The notes under the pieces were generated by a model. That model worked only from the letters and a program-made list of their open reading frames with translations. It did not search any database and was not told the origin of the DNA. This document shows positions 50,743 through 61,382 of a stretch of 64,000 nucleotides of DNA, in pieces. Position 1 is the first letter of the stretch. Every line of letters begins with the position of its first letter. The translations under genes and the position numbers were made by a program. This DNA is from Ceraceosorus guamensis (taxonomy: Eukaryota; Basidiomycota; Exobasidiomycetes; Ceraceosorales; Ceraceosoraceae): positions 496,001 through 560,000 of the forward strand of contig NW_020289997.1 of NCBI RefSeq assembly GCF_003144195.1, written 5' to 3'.

Positions 50743-51057
50743 TTACGCTAGCCGAGGATGGGATCGATGGATGAGATGGTTGAGGAGACGGGTACAAAGA
50801 CACAAAACGTGCCCAGTCAAACCTCTGAGCTCCTCCTCATCAAGCCCAAACTTTAGCGCCGCCACGCATGCATGATCCGTGCGCCTCCACGAATTTTGGC
50901 CCTCGTTTCTGCGCAGATCACACAAAGATTGCAAACGTTGCGCTCAAATGTCCGAGTCTCACTGCGCGTCTTGCGGCAGAAGAGGGACGGGCAGCTCATC
51001 ACAAATTCCGTCGATCAATGCTGCTTGAAATATCCGATTTGTCCATACGCAAAGCAT
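50743..51057 (-). CDS. Possible 86-residue protein of two exons, unrecognised
   Basis: Exons 51057-50963 and 50908-50743 join in phase across a 54-nt GT-AG intron (GTGAGACT ... TCTGCGCAG). The product begins MLCVWTNRIFQAALIDG and runs through DELPVPLLPQD and RTDHACVAALKFGLDEEELR, which reads like real protein. I know no family for it, and the first and last parts are less convincing. It fills most of the gap between Mdj1 (ending 51272) and the ITPase start (50662), all on the same strand. It could also be part of an untranslated leader, or a longer gene with another 5' exon. Confidence 0.3.
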
Positions 51058-51271
51058 GCTCTGGATACGACAATGAGATAGAGGTGGAAAGCAGTGACGT
51101 TGCTGGGCAGCGTACAAACGGGCCGTACAAAGCAAAGCAGAGTGGTGGTTGGTGTTGGAGACATGGCATCTTTGCCGGATTATTCGCATCTAAATATTGA
51201 CGCTGCTTTGATCCACTATTGCGTGGGTCCATCACTCTTTCCAGCTTCTCATTCCCACCTGAGCGCAATCT

Positions 51272-53717
51272 TCATCCCTTCTTATTATTCTCCTGTGCTT
51301 GGTCTTGGGCTTCAGACCTCTCAGCCGTTGAGGGTGCGTCCGCGGCGCTCCCTGCACTTTGTGCTTTTCCATCTCCTGGTTCGCCTGCCTCAGCAGTAGG
51401 GCCCGCGTCGCGTGCGTCTGTAGCCAAATAATGGGAAACGGGGGCCAGTCGTCAGCAACAGCCGCCCAATCAGCCAACAAGATGACCATTCGCAAGCTCA
51501 AGGAGCCGAACGCCGATGCCTCGCCTGGGCTGGCACCACATGACAAGTCGATGCTCACCAGAGCTCAACCCTTTGTGAACCAGCGCCACGCTCGACGTAG
51601 CGGCCCGCTCTGAGACGATTCGGCATCATCGCGCTGCTCTTCTGTCTTCCTTTCAGAGCGAATTCGAACATGCGGTCCATGGGACGCGCCTGATCCGGAC
51701 GCACTCTCCGCAGGCCGAACTTGAGGCGAGGAATGAGGAGACTGAGCAGCACGATGAGTACCAGCTTCGCTTCCACGGGCCAGCGCACTCTTGGTCGACG
51801 CAGCCTGTTCGTCTGCCCTTGCTGCCTCCTGACCCGCATCAGCAAAAGCTCGATACCTACGTAGTCCGGCAGTCTGCGATTTGTCGTCTAGAGGCTGCTC
51901 GGGTGCAGCAGAAGCGTCGGAAGCAGTCCGAGGAGGCTGCTCGGGTGCAGCAGGAGCGTCGGAAGCAGTCCGAGGGGCCTCCTGAGGAGCTTTGGGCACT
52001 CGTCCCTCCACATCATCAGCGTAAGCTTGCAAAAGCTCTCGCTGTCGCTTGGTCAGATTTCTGCGACCAGTCCAAGGTGTGCATGCGTGAGTTGCGGGTG
52101 AACGCGTCATCTCGAGGAATTCGCAATCCTACTCACCGGGGAACTTGGACCTCAAACTGAACCAACAGGTCGCCCTTGTCTCCTCTCCGCAAGAGATTGG
52201 GCACCCCTCTACCTCGCAGCAGCATCTCTTCGCCAGCTTGCGTCCCCGCCGGCACGCGAAGCTCGACATCACCGTTGAGTGTGGGCACGCGCACTCTGCC
52301 GCCAAGAATAGCGGTGTGGACGGGCAGAGCAGCCGGGAAGTATAGATTCGCACCCTGCCTCCTCCAAATTTTGGAGGGCCGAACGCTGATCCGTACATAG
52401 AGCGCACCGGGTCTGCCTGAACCTTGCAGAGGCACGTCTCCAGCAGCATCTACGCGCACCTTGGCGCCGTCGTCGACACCAGCTGGGATCTTGACGTCGA
52501 CTGTTCGCTTGCCCCTCACTCTGCCAACGCCATCGCAGGAAGTGCATTGATCTTTGGCATCCACCGTCTCTCCCGAGCCTCCGCAGTTCGGACATGTGGA
52601 GGCCATTTGGAAGCCGCCCTGAATGACAAAGGTCCTCGTGCCGCTGCCGCCACACATGCCGCACGTAGACTTTCTAGCTCCGGGCTTCAAGCCTTGCCCA
52701 CTGCAGGGAGAGCACCGTTCTACAGGAGTGGTGACCACGCTCCTACTTGCGCCTCTACAGGCTTCCTCGAACGAGATGGTCACCCCGACTTCCAAATCTT
52801 CCCCTCGCGTTTCGCCCGCAAATCCAGCCCCGCCCTGTCTTCTGCCCGCTCCGCCAGCCCCCCCTCCGAATGCAGAGCCAAAAAGTCCTTCGAATATGTC
52901 GGAAGCACTTGCCCCCCCTGCCCCTCCTCCTCCGAAGCTTCCGAACCCGCCGCCAGGTCCGCCACCAAAGCCCCCAAATCCCCCGAACCCGCCGCCACCG
53001 CCGCCGCCACCGCCAAAGGGATCAAAGCCTGGCTGTCCATCCGTGGTGCCATACTGATCAAAGGCTTGCTTCTTCTTGGGATCGGAAAGAATATCGTAGG
53101 CAGCCTGAATCTCTACGAAGCGTTCCTTCGAGCCCGCGTCCTTGTTCGTATCCGGATGGTACTTTTTGGCGAGCTGTATGGTAGCCGGGCGGCTTACGTC
53201 AGCCCTTTTCGCCCTCGTAGACATACAACGTGTCCTGCAGCGGAGGCTCAAGTCGCGAGTGCCACGTACTCACATCGTAGTACGCGCCCTTTATATCCCT
53301 CGCTGAAGCGTCCTTCTTCACCCCCAGCGTAGCGTACGGGTCTTTGACGCTAGCTTGGCGTACGTTGGTTGACGAGAATGACCTGTCATGCTGGGTTGAA
53401 GCTCGCTGCAGCTGTGGTCGAGTCTGCCTATCCCTGACAGCGGCAGTAGAGAAGCTTCTCGTTTTGTCTCTTGGGCCGCCACGGGTCGTGGGCCTGACAC
53501 ACCCGGCCAAGGTCGATGTCGAGCTCGATGCTGCGGCGGAACTTAGGCTTGCAAAGGTACGAGAGATGGATGAGGCAGCAGAAGGTGGTTGTGTGCTGCT
53601 GCTTCTATTGCGCCTGTGAGAGGCGACGACGAGGGAAGAGCTGGAAGCTGTGGAGGCGGAAGACACAACCGCCACTGTGCCCAGCGCAGCATGACCACCA
53701 GCGCGAGAGAGGACCAT
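51272..53717 (-). CDS. MDJ1: Mitochondrial DnaJ (Hsp40) chaperone Mdj1
   Basis: Four exons (53717-53274, 53173-52137, 52060-51570, 51417-51272) join in phase to 705 residues. A Ser/Arg/Ala-rich presequence of about 120 residues, with RSFSTAAVR, marks import into the matrix. The J domain follows (YATLGVKKDASARDIKGAYYD, His154-Pro155-Asp156), then a Gly/Phe-rich stretch (about 190-250). Four zinc-binding repeats come next (CSPCSGQG, CGMCGGSG, CPNCGGSG, CTSCDGVG), then the C-terminal substrate domain. This is the class A layout of Mdj1, partner of mitochondrial Hsp70. The tail after RNLTKRQRELLQAYADD is long, with a duplicated 14-residue unit. The last exon is less sure: without splicing at 51569 the frame would stop at 51565 after RRAWRWFTKG. 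Confidence 0.93.
51891..51974 (-). repeat. 42-bp in-frame repeat in the Mdj1 tail
   Basis: Two adjacent copies of a 42-bp unit encode AAPEQPPRTASDA-like 14-residue repeats. They differ by a few bases. Confidence 0.85.
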
Positions 53718-54761
53718 GACGGGATTGGATGGAATGAAGGCCTCAAAAAGCGCAGCAAAAGGGTGATGGGTGCTGGTGCGTGCAATGATTGGTGCGGCAC
53801 ATGTGATGCTTTGAAATCAACCAGAAGCGATGCGATCGAGTTGCTGCTGGACGTGCGTGCAGTCACGAGTGCAGTGCAGTCGCGCAGAGTGCGGCCACGG
53901 TCGTGAATCGTGAATGAAGATTCTCGATGCTCGATCGTTTCTGCAGCAGAGAACTTTTTAAACTTGCGAGCGTGCCAGGGCGCGCGCTCCACCTTTCACC
54001 CCGCCAAAGCGTGCGGTGCCTGCCACGCGCGCATACGCATACGCACACGCGCACCCGCATCTTCGAGACGTTTTCACGATCGTGCCTTCACACACCGGGC
54101 TCATCTGCAGAGGCTTGCTTTCACCTTCTCGCAATTTCAAGCATCCTCGTACTCAGCGCTCGCCTGCTAGTGACTCGCTCAGACAGACCGGTCTTCAAGC
54201 GTCTCGCCTGCGCAGCTTCTCGTGCACATCACCAATCGTAGATAAGCTGGCCCGGACTGGAAAAGACCAGAAGTTTCGAGCCGAACCGAAATTGGTGTCG
54301 CATTGTCACGTGACAAGTGGACCGCGCTAGCTGCGACCTCGCAAGATCGCATCGGATTCAAGATTGCTGCACACGAGGGCCATCCGTGTAGGTCTCGATC
54401 AAGCACGAGTCCAACATGACCTGGATAGAGCTACCAGACGGGCCACAAATCCGGCTCAGCTTTGCCTTGACCGCAGCCGAAAGGCCCAAGCTCGCGGCTG
54501 TCCTGTCCGTGTCTGAAAAGGCGCGCACGACCGGATTCGAGGAAGCAGCACGTAGAAAGAGAGTGGTTTCGCATTGCAATGCAATCAGAGTACACAAAAG
54601 CTGATTCGGTGACAAAAGAGCGTTGGCGGAGCGCGTATGAAGGATATGTATGATATACGATACGGTCAGAAGGGAGGGCAAAGATTTGCGTGGTGATGGG
54701 GCCCGCGACGCAGGGCGACGATAGAGATAGAAAGGCGAGATCATCGGTGATGAAAGCCGCA
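53718..54761. promoter_or_regulatory. Promoter region of MDJ1 and 3' side of the kinesin gene
   Basis: No gene is seen in 1.04 kb. CGTGAATCGTGAATG lies near 53904 and (ACGCAT)/(ACGCAC) hexamers near 54030. Confidence 0.5.
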
Positions 54762-57700
54762 TCAGATGCACATCAATTTGGAGCGCTGTGAGTAGATGGC
54801 GAGATGCTCGAGTCAGCAGGCGCAGTGCGCATGATTGGGATGATGGTCGCCCACTCACCCCCTTTTTCTTTGTCAGCTCGTCCATCCTCGCAGCCAATGC
54901 CTGCTTGGCAGACTCTTTAGCTTCTTTCTCTCTCTGGAACTTGTCCTGCAACTCTTGCTTCTCCGCAATGACGCTACTGCGAGCAGCGTCCGCTTCGCGC
55001 TGCGCAGCGTCCGCCTGTTCTCTCAGCTCTTCCGTCTGGGCAGAGAAGCGGTCACGTTCACGAGTGACCTCGGACAGCTGCACACGCGATTTGCGCAGCT
55101 GTGATGCGTGTGGGCCTAGTTAGCAAAAAGACGCCCGCATAGACGCTCCAGCGACGATTCGGCTCCGACTCACATTTCTTTCGCTGTCGTTCAGGGCAGC
55201 CTCGAGGGTAGCGACAAGATCAATGTTGGCTTGCAGGTCTTGCTCGCAGTGGTTCAGCTGAGCTACCAGACTCTTGATCTCTTCTGCTTGTTCCGTGAGC
55301 AGCTTGGCAGTCTTGGGGTCAGACTGCGCGAGACCATTCAGACTCGGACTCGAAGTCGTGTGGGAGGTGATCGAGGAAGAACGCGTCAAAGCATCTGGCG
55401 AGTCTGCCCTCGTGATGCTGCTCGAGGCGGACGCCCTCAAACCAGCAGACGACCGCTGGGTAGGCGTCGCGCTGCCTGCTCCCGACGATGGCGTAGGTGG
55501 GGGAGGCATGTTGGGTGGCGGACCGAGGGGCGGTGGCTTCGCTGCATTTGAGCCGAGCTTGCCTGCTGTCGCGTCGTCGGAACTCTTCCTCGGCAATGGG
55601 GATCTACGACCACCATGGCTAGCTTCCGTCGTGGTGTTGTCGAGGGACGAACTTGCGCTGAGAGCTTCTCCATCGCGCGAACGCGAACCCCTCGTCTCAG
55701 CAATCGTAAGCTTAATCTGAGTCTCGCGCAGCAGCGAGTCCTGTCGAGCACGTTCCTCGAGGAGGCCTTGGATTTCGCTCTTGCTGCGCAACAAATCGGA
55801 GCGGACGTTGGCCAAGCCAGCGTTGGCTCGATCGAGATCTTTGCGAAGGCTCTCCGTTGCGTTCAGATGACCATTTGAGGGTGCGGCGACGCTCGTCTTC
55901 AGAGCTTCGAGCTCCGCTTCGAACCTGTTGCGCTCTTCTTGCGCCTCTGTGAGTGCTTGCTCCAGAGTGACGAGGGCATCGCTGGTCTCGGACAGTTCTG
56001 AGCGAAGCAGCTCGACTTCGTGCGGATTCTGTTCGCGAAGCTGTTCGTGAGCAGAATTGAGCTCGTCGTAGGCCGCATGGGCCGCATCGCGCTCTTCGGT
56101 GAGCTGCTGATGCGCGGATTGCAAGGTAGCAACGCTGGCTTTGTGCTCGTCTCCAAGAGCGGCAAGACGCTTGGCATGCGCATTGCGCAGCTCTACGAGC
56201 TGCTGCTGTGTGCTCGCATGACTGGCGTGAAGTTCATCGCGCTCAGCGATTGCTCGGGACAGGGCAGTCGAATGCTCATCTTGCAGCACTTTTCGGGCTT
56301 CCGCGTGCTCGCCTTGTGCCTTGGTGAACTGGGCATGAGCTTCGGCGAGCCTTGCCTCGACGGCTTTGAGGGCAGCACCATGCTCCAAAGTCAGAGCTTC
56401 CAATATGCTATTGTGACCACTCTCGAGAGAAGCAGAAGCCTCGGATCTGGCCAACTGAACAGCTTGCTCGTGGCTAGCTGCCAGGTCGGAGAGAGCTCCC
56501 GAGTGCACCTGCTGCAACTCGTCGCGCGCATTCTGCATGTTGACAGCGTGGTCCTCTCTGAGCGCCTTTGTCGCCTCCTCGAGATCTCGCACACGAGCAT
56601 CGTGCGTCGCATTGAGCTCATCCATCTGAGCTCTGTATCGCTGCGCCGCGGCATCGTCGGCCTCGCTGCGTGCTTTGGACACTTCTGTGTTGAGGGTACG
56701 TTCATGAGACTCGAGCAGCTCTGCTTGGGTCTGAGCATGCTGGGCGACAACGCTTTCGAGCTTGCTTTGATGCGATGTTTCGAGCGCTGCAAGAGCATCG
56801 CGGTGCCGGGTCTGAGTGTCTGCCTCGGACTCGTCCAAAGAGCGCGTGTGCTCCTCATGCACCGCAGCAACAGCAGCAGCCAGCTCAGCAGCGTGCTGGG
56901 TGGCCAGCTCCTTAAGTTTAGCATCATGGGTCAAAGTGAGTTCACCAAGAGCTCCTTCATGCTCTCTCTTGAGCTCGACGACGTGAGCAGCGTGTTGGGC
57001 CTGTGCTTGACGCGTTGCATCTTCCCCGATGCTCGCTGCAGCTGCAGCATGATCCTGCCGTAGCGCATCCAGCGCCTGTTGATGCTCAACGAGCACACGC
57101 TGGGCCGCCTCGTGGTGCTCCTCGGCCTGTCGGGCCAGGGCCTCGGTGTGCAGATGGGCAGTCTCGGCATCCTGGGACTCTCGCGCTGTCGCGTGCGAAG
57201 CCAAAGCAGCTGCATGCTCGTCTCTCGCAGATTGCAATTGAGCGACAAATTGCTGCTCCTTGGTAGCGAGCTCCAATTTGCTATTTTCAATTTCGCGTCG
57301 CAGAGCGTTGATGTCCTCGGTGACCACGTTAGCGGGCGCAGTCGCGACAGACGGCACTGCGAGATGCTCTTTGTGCTGCAACGCTTCGGGAGCGTTGCGA
57401 GGAGTGGATGGGGTTTCGCGAGCTCCAAGCTGCGTGCGAAGGTCTTCGATCTCCATGAGCATGTTGGCAGTCTGATCCTGAGAAAGCTGGCGCAGAGAGA
57501 CGAGATCGCGCTCGCGAGTTGAGAGCTCTGTGGACAACTGCTCGATGCGCTCTCGATGAATAGTCTCTTTGCGCGCCATGGACCGCATCAGCTCGTCCAA
57601 GCTCAGCGCTTCTGCCGAGTCCTGCCCACTGTGCTCGCGAGTCTCTTCGATCAGCTGCTTAAAGGCGTTGAAATCGGTTTCGGAAGGCGCGCTGGTCAGC

Positions 57701-60700
57701 GTCGGTGGAGTTCGCAGACCGCTGTTCGATGCTGGGCGCGAATGAGAGTCTACAAAGCGGGATTCGTTGTCAGAATCAGCACTAGTATCTGAAGAGCCTC
57801 TCGCAGACTGCTGCTCGCTTCGGACGAGCATGGCGGGCTGCGTCTTGCTCGCGCGCTCGAGCTCCCCGATCTCCTCATCGCGCTCTCGCAACACCTCTTG
57901 CAGACGCAAGACCTCCTTCTTTAAGCTTGCAACTTGGCGGTCAGAGCTCGCCGAGTTTGGAGCCTCTCCATTTGGAGTAGAGGCCCTGGCCGGTGTTGGC
58001 AACATCGATCCGGAGCGCGATAATGACAAAGGCCGCGGACCCCCAGCCGAGTAGAATGCCGGAGACAATGACTGCGAGACGGATCTCGCGCGGCTGGCCT
58101 GCTTCAGGTCCGTCACCGCTTCCCCTTCTTCGGTCTCCGTCCCCGTCGATGCGAACGCTGTGCTTCTGGGCGTCGTCTGCGTGGTGGCCGACGTCGCTTC
58201 GCGAGGGGTTCGCTCGCGAGGATTGTAGCCTAAAAAAGTGCCAGATGATCGACGAGAGAGGCTTTGCGAATCCAAAAGCAGACTCTCGGGACGATTGGCG
58301 TTGCTCTTTGAGGCTCGCTGTAGTGTCGGGGAGAATTGCAATGAGCGACGACGTCTCAACTCATCCGCATTGGCAAGAGGCTTCTCTTCTCCAGCCTCAG
58401 AGCTGCCAGCCAGAACCTCGAGATCATCGTCTTCTTCTGGGCTATGGCCCTGCAAGGGCGTCATTGGCGCTCCGCGGTGCAGCTTGGCCTCTTCGACCTG
58501 ACTGTTGAGCTCGTGGATTTCGGCGAGCGAATCTCGGTAAGACTGGTTGAGCGTCTCATGCTCTGCACGTATCTTGGACTCGGTGTCCTTGACCTCCTGA
58601 AGCTCCGCACGAAGAGCAGCGATTTGGGCAGTCTGATCAGGACTGACGTTTCCAGATCCGGGAGTCACCTCTCTGACCGTTGCCGTGCCGATGGCGGCGG
58701 AGGCCGCGACAGCAGCAGCGGCGGCAGCCTCTGCCTCGCGCAGCTTATCCTCCAGGCGGCCTCTCTCAAGTTCGTGCGAGGCAGCGGTGTCATTCAGCTT
58801 GCCGCGCTCGCGAACCACATCGTCACGCTCAGCAACCGTCTCGTCCAGTCGACGCTCCAGTTCGAGCAGCTTATGATCGCGCGCATCGAGCTCTTCCAGG
58901 AGCTCCTTGTTCGCCTTGCCCGTGTCGAGCAGTTCTAGGCGCGCCGAGAGCTCCTTGTACGCTTCCTCGCGGCGAGCAATGTCGCTCTCGAGACGCTGCA
59001 CCAGTGCTTGGAGCTGCGAAGTTGCTTCGTCCGCCTTTGCAAGACGAACCTCCAGGTCCTTGACGTACTGCTCCGTCGTAGATTCGGTCTCGCGCAAGCG
59101 AACGACTTCCTTGCGCAGCTCCGACACTACCTGCTCGTCTGCGTCACCTTTGCTGGAAGCATTTTGCAACCGGCTCTCCAAGTCTCTGACATAGCCATCA
59201 TTAGAGCTTTCACGGTCCTGCAACTTGCCCAGTCGCGCTTGCAGCTGAGCAATGACCGTTTCCCTCATCTCGAGATCTTGCTCTGCCGTCGCCGCTCGCG
59301 CAGTCTCGTCCGCCAGACGGGTCTCCTGATCGGCGATGAGATCCTCGGTGTGCGCGAGAGCGGCCTTCATCAGATTGATCTGGCCCTCGAGAGCATCCAC
59401 CGTCTTTTCGTACTCGACGATGATGGGTTCCGCTGCTGCCAAGAAGTCCTCGTCGGCCTTGTCGGCCTCGCGGTCGCGTGTGAGCTGCTGAAGCTTAGTG
59501 AGCTCAGTAGTCAATTGCGTATTCTTCTGGCTAAGTGCTGCGTACTTGTCCCTCCACTCAATCTCCTCCTTCTGGTCGATGGCACGAAGAGCTGCCGCAC
59601 TGCCAGGAGTGCCAGCTTTGGCGCCCTTGATGGCAGTCAGCTCCTTTCGAAGCTTGATCACCAAGTTCTGCAAGTGCTCGACGTCCTCCCAACCGGCTTC
59701 TACTTCGTTAAGCTCCGCCTTGTTCTTTATGTTGCGGGCCCGATTGGCGTATTGCAGGGTGTTGACCGTCTCGCTGACATTGTACTCGGTCGGCGAGACG
59801 CATGCAATCATGAGCGTGTGGGCATTGCCGCCCAAGCTGTCTTGAAGCAATCGAGTGAGCTTCGAGTCGCGATATGGAATGTGGGTGGTCTTCTTTGCCT
59901 TTGCAGGATCTCCCAATGCCGAGATGACATTGCCGAGAGCGTGAAGCCCCGCGTTGATCGAGATGCCCTCCTTGGCTCTATCTCCGACGGCTGCGGTGCG
60001 CTTGAGTCGTTCCGAGCCCGCAAGGTCCACAAAGTGAAACTTGCTCGTGATGGTCACCCATTCTCCACCGCCCGCAGATCCGCCAGCACCATCATCTGGC
60101 AATGGACTAGAGCTTCGCCCCGCTATCATACTCACTGGTCGCAAGCCTCCCGAGCCGTATGCGCTTGGTGTACCTGAGCGCGACCCGGGCGTAGGGCTCG
60201 CCAGTGAACGTCCTGGCGTAGGAATGCCGGATTGGGGGCGAGGCAAGCCGGAAGAAGGAGAGCGGCCGCTCGGTGTAGCGCGCCCGGTGGGCGTTGTCCT
60301 GCCACCAAGCATGGTGCTCGCGGGTCTAATGCCATGTGCAGCGCTGGGAGGAGGGGGTGGTCCACTTCCTACAAATTTGCGTTGCACGAGCGTCAAAGAA
60401 AAGATGGCGTGAGAGCGAGAGCTCTGAGCGTTCATGTCCGTTTCGTGAGTCCGGCGAACGCTCGAGCCCTGCAAGAGGTAGTTCATGACGTCTGCCACGC
60501 CGTTCACCTTGACCTCCCGAAGCCCTGACCAAATAATGTGGCCTTGCTTATCCTCGCGGATCTGGACGTGTGTGCTACCTGGATCGTCTGCAAGCAAATC
60601 GATCAGATCTTCATTGTAGATCTCGATGAAGCTAGCCTTTGCAGAATATTGAATCGCACCACTTCTTGCTTGGCTGGCCTTGATGTGCGAAAAAATCTGT

Positions 60701-61382
60701 GCCACCGCTCTTGGAATGATGCCCAGCTGGGGGTCGGGAGATTGACCGGCTACTAGTGACTCAAAATCAAGGTCACCGGCTGAGGTTCCCATCGTGTAAG
60801 ACTTTCCACTTGATGTCTGTCCATAAGCCAGGATCGTCGCATTGTAGCCTTCCAAGAAGCGCGGTACGAGAGACTGGACAGTCGCATACACTTGCGTCTG
60901 ATCATCGTCCGAGTTCAGCACTCGATCAAACGCGAAGCTTTGCTTTTTTGCTGAATGCGAGGCGAAAGATGCTGGTGTGGCACCTTCAGCTGGCGGACCT
61001 CCGGGCTCCACGGAGAGCGTATTGGATGATGTCGGAGCGACGACCAGCTTGCGCCATCGTGTAGGTATGGACTCGAGGTCGTGAGCGGTGACCGGTCTGA
61101 TTCGCACCGCTGGGAGTGGACAGGCAAAACGGTCAGTGGTGCACTTGCACTCTCACGAGGAGCATCCCTGCCAGCTTTCGAGGGGCAACAGCGCAGTGGT
61201 GCACTCGACTCTCACGAGGAGCATCCCTGCCAGCTTTCGAGGGGCAATAGCGCAGACTCACCTACTTGCACTGAAGTCGGCGCTGCTTCTGCACTGGCAC
61301 CATTGCCATTGCTGCTGTTCGCCCCAACAAGACCGAGGTTGCTCGGACCGACGGAGGAGCGTCGCCTCATAGCCATGGACAT
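54762..61382 (-). CDS. Kinesin-4 family motor protein with a very long coiled-coil stalk
   Basis: Four exons (61382-61262, 61109-55174, 55098-54859, 54785-54762) join in phase to 2106 residues. The motor starts at VAVRIRP (40-46). P-loop GQTSSGKS is at 137-144, switch I NAQSSRSH at 267-274, switch II DLAGSE at 402-407. The segment FHFVDLAGSERLKRTAAVGDRAKEGISIN with GNVISALGD is the kinesin-4 (KIF4/KIF21) type. About 100 Pro/Ser/Gly-rich residues (286-389) are inserted between switch I and switch II. The rest (510-2100) is mostly coiled coil, with a His/Ala/Glu-rich stretch and Ser/Pro breaks near 940-1100 and 1920-2000. The end GRSKLMCI is carried by a 24-nt exon. Kinesin-4 motors control microtubule growth and carry cargo to plus ends. 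An earlier in-frame ATG at 61415 would add 11 residues. Confidence 0.93.
61152..61270. repeat. 59-bp tandem duplication in kinesin intron 1
   Basis: TCTCACGAGGAGCATCCCTG and what follows occur at 61151 and again at 61210 with one or two changes. The duplicate includes the splice donor side (GCGCAGACTCACC), so intron 61110-61261 was probably lengthened by it. Confidence 0.85.

Noticed and set aside
52424-53332. 302-codon frame antisense to MDJ1
   Set aside because: Shadow of zinc-finger and Gly-rich coding DNA; poly-Pro and Ser composition only.
59008-60177. 389-codon and other long frames antisense to the kinesin
   Set aside because: Leu/Arg-rich shadows of a Glu/Ala/Arg-rich coiled coil; no independent evidence.
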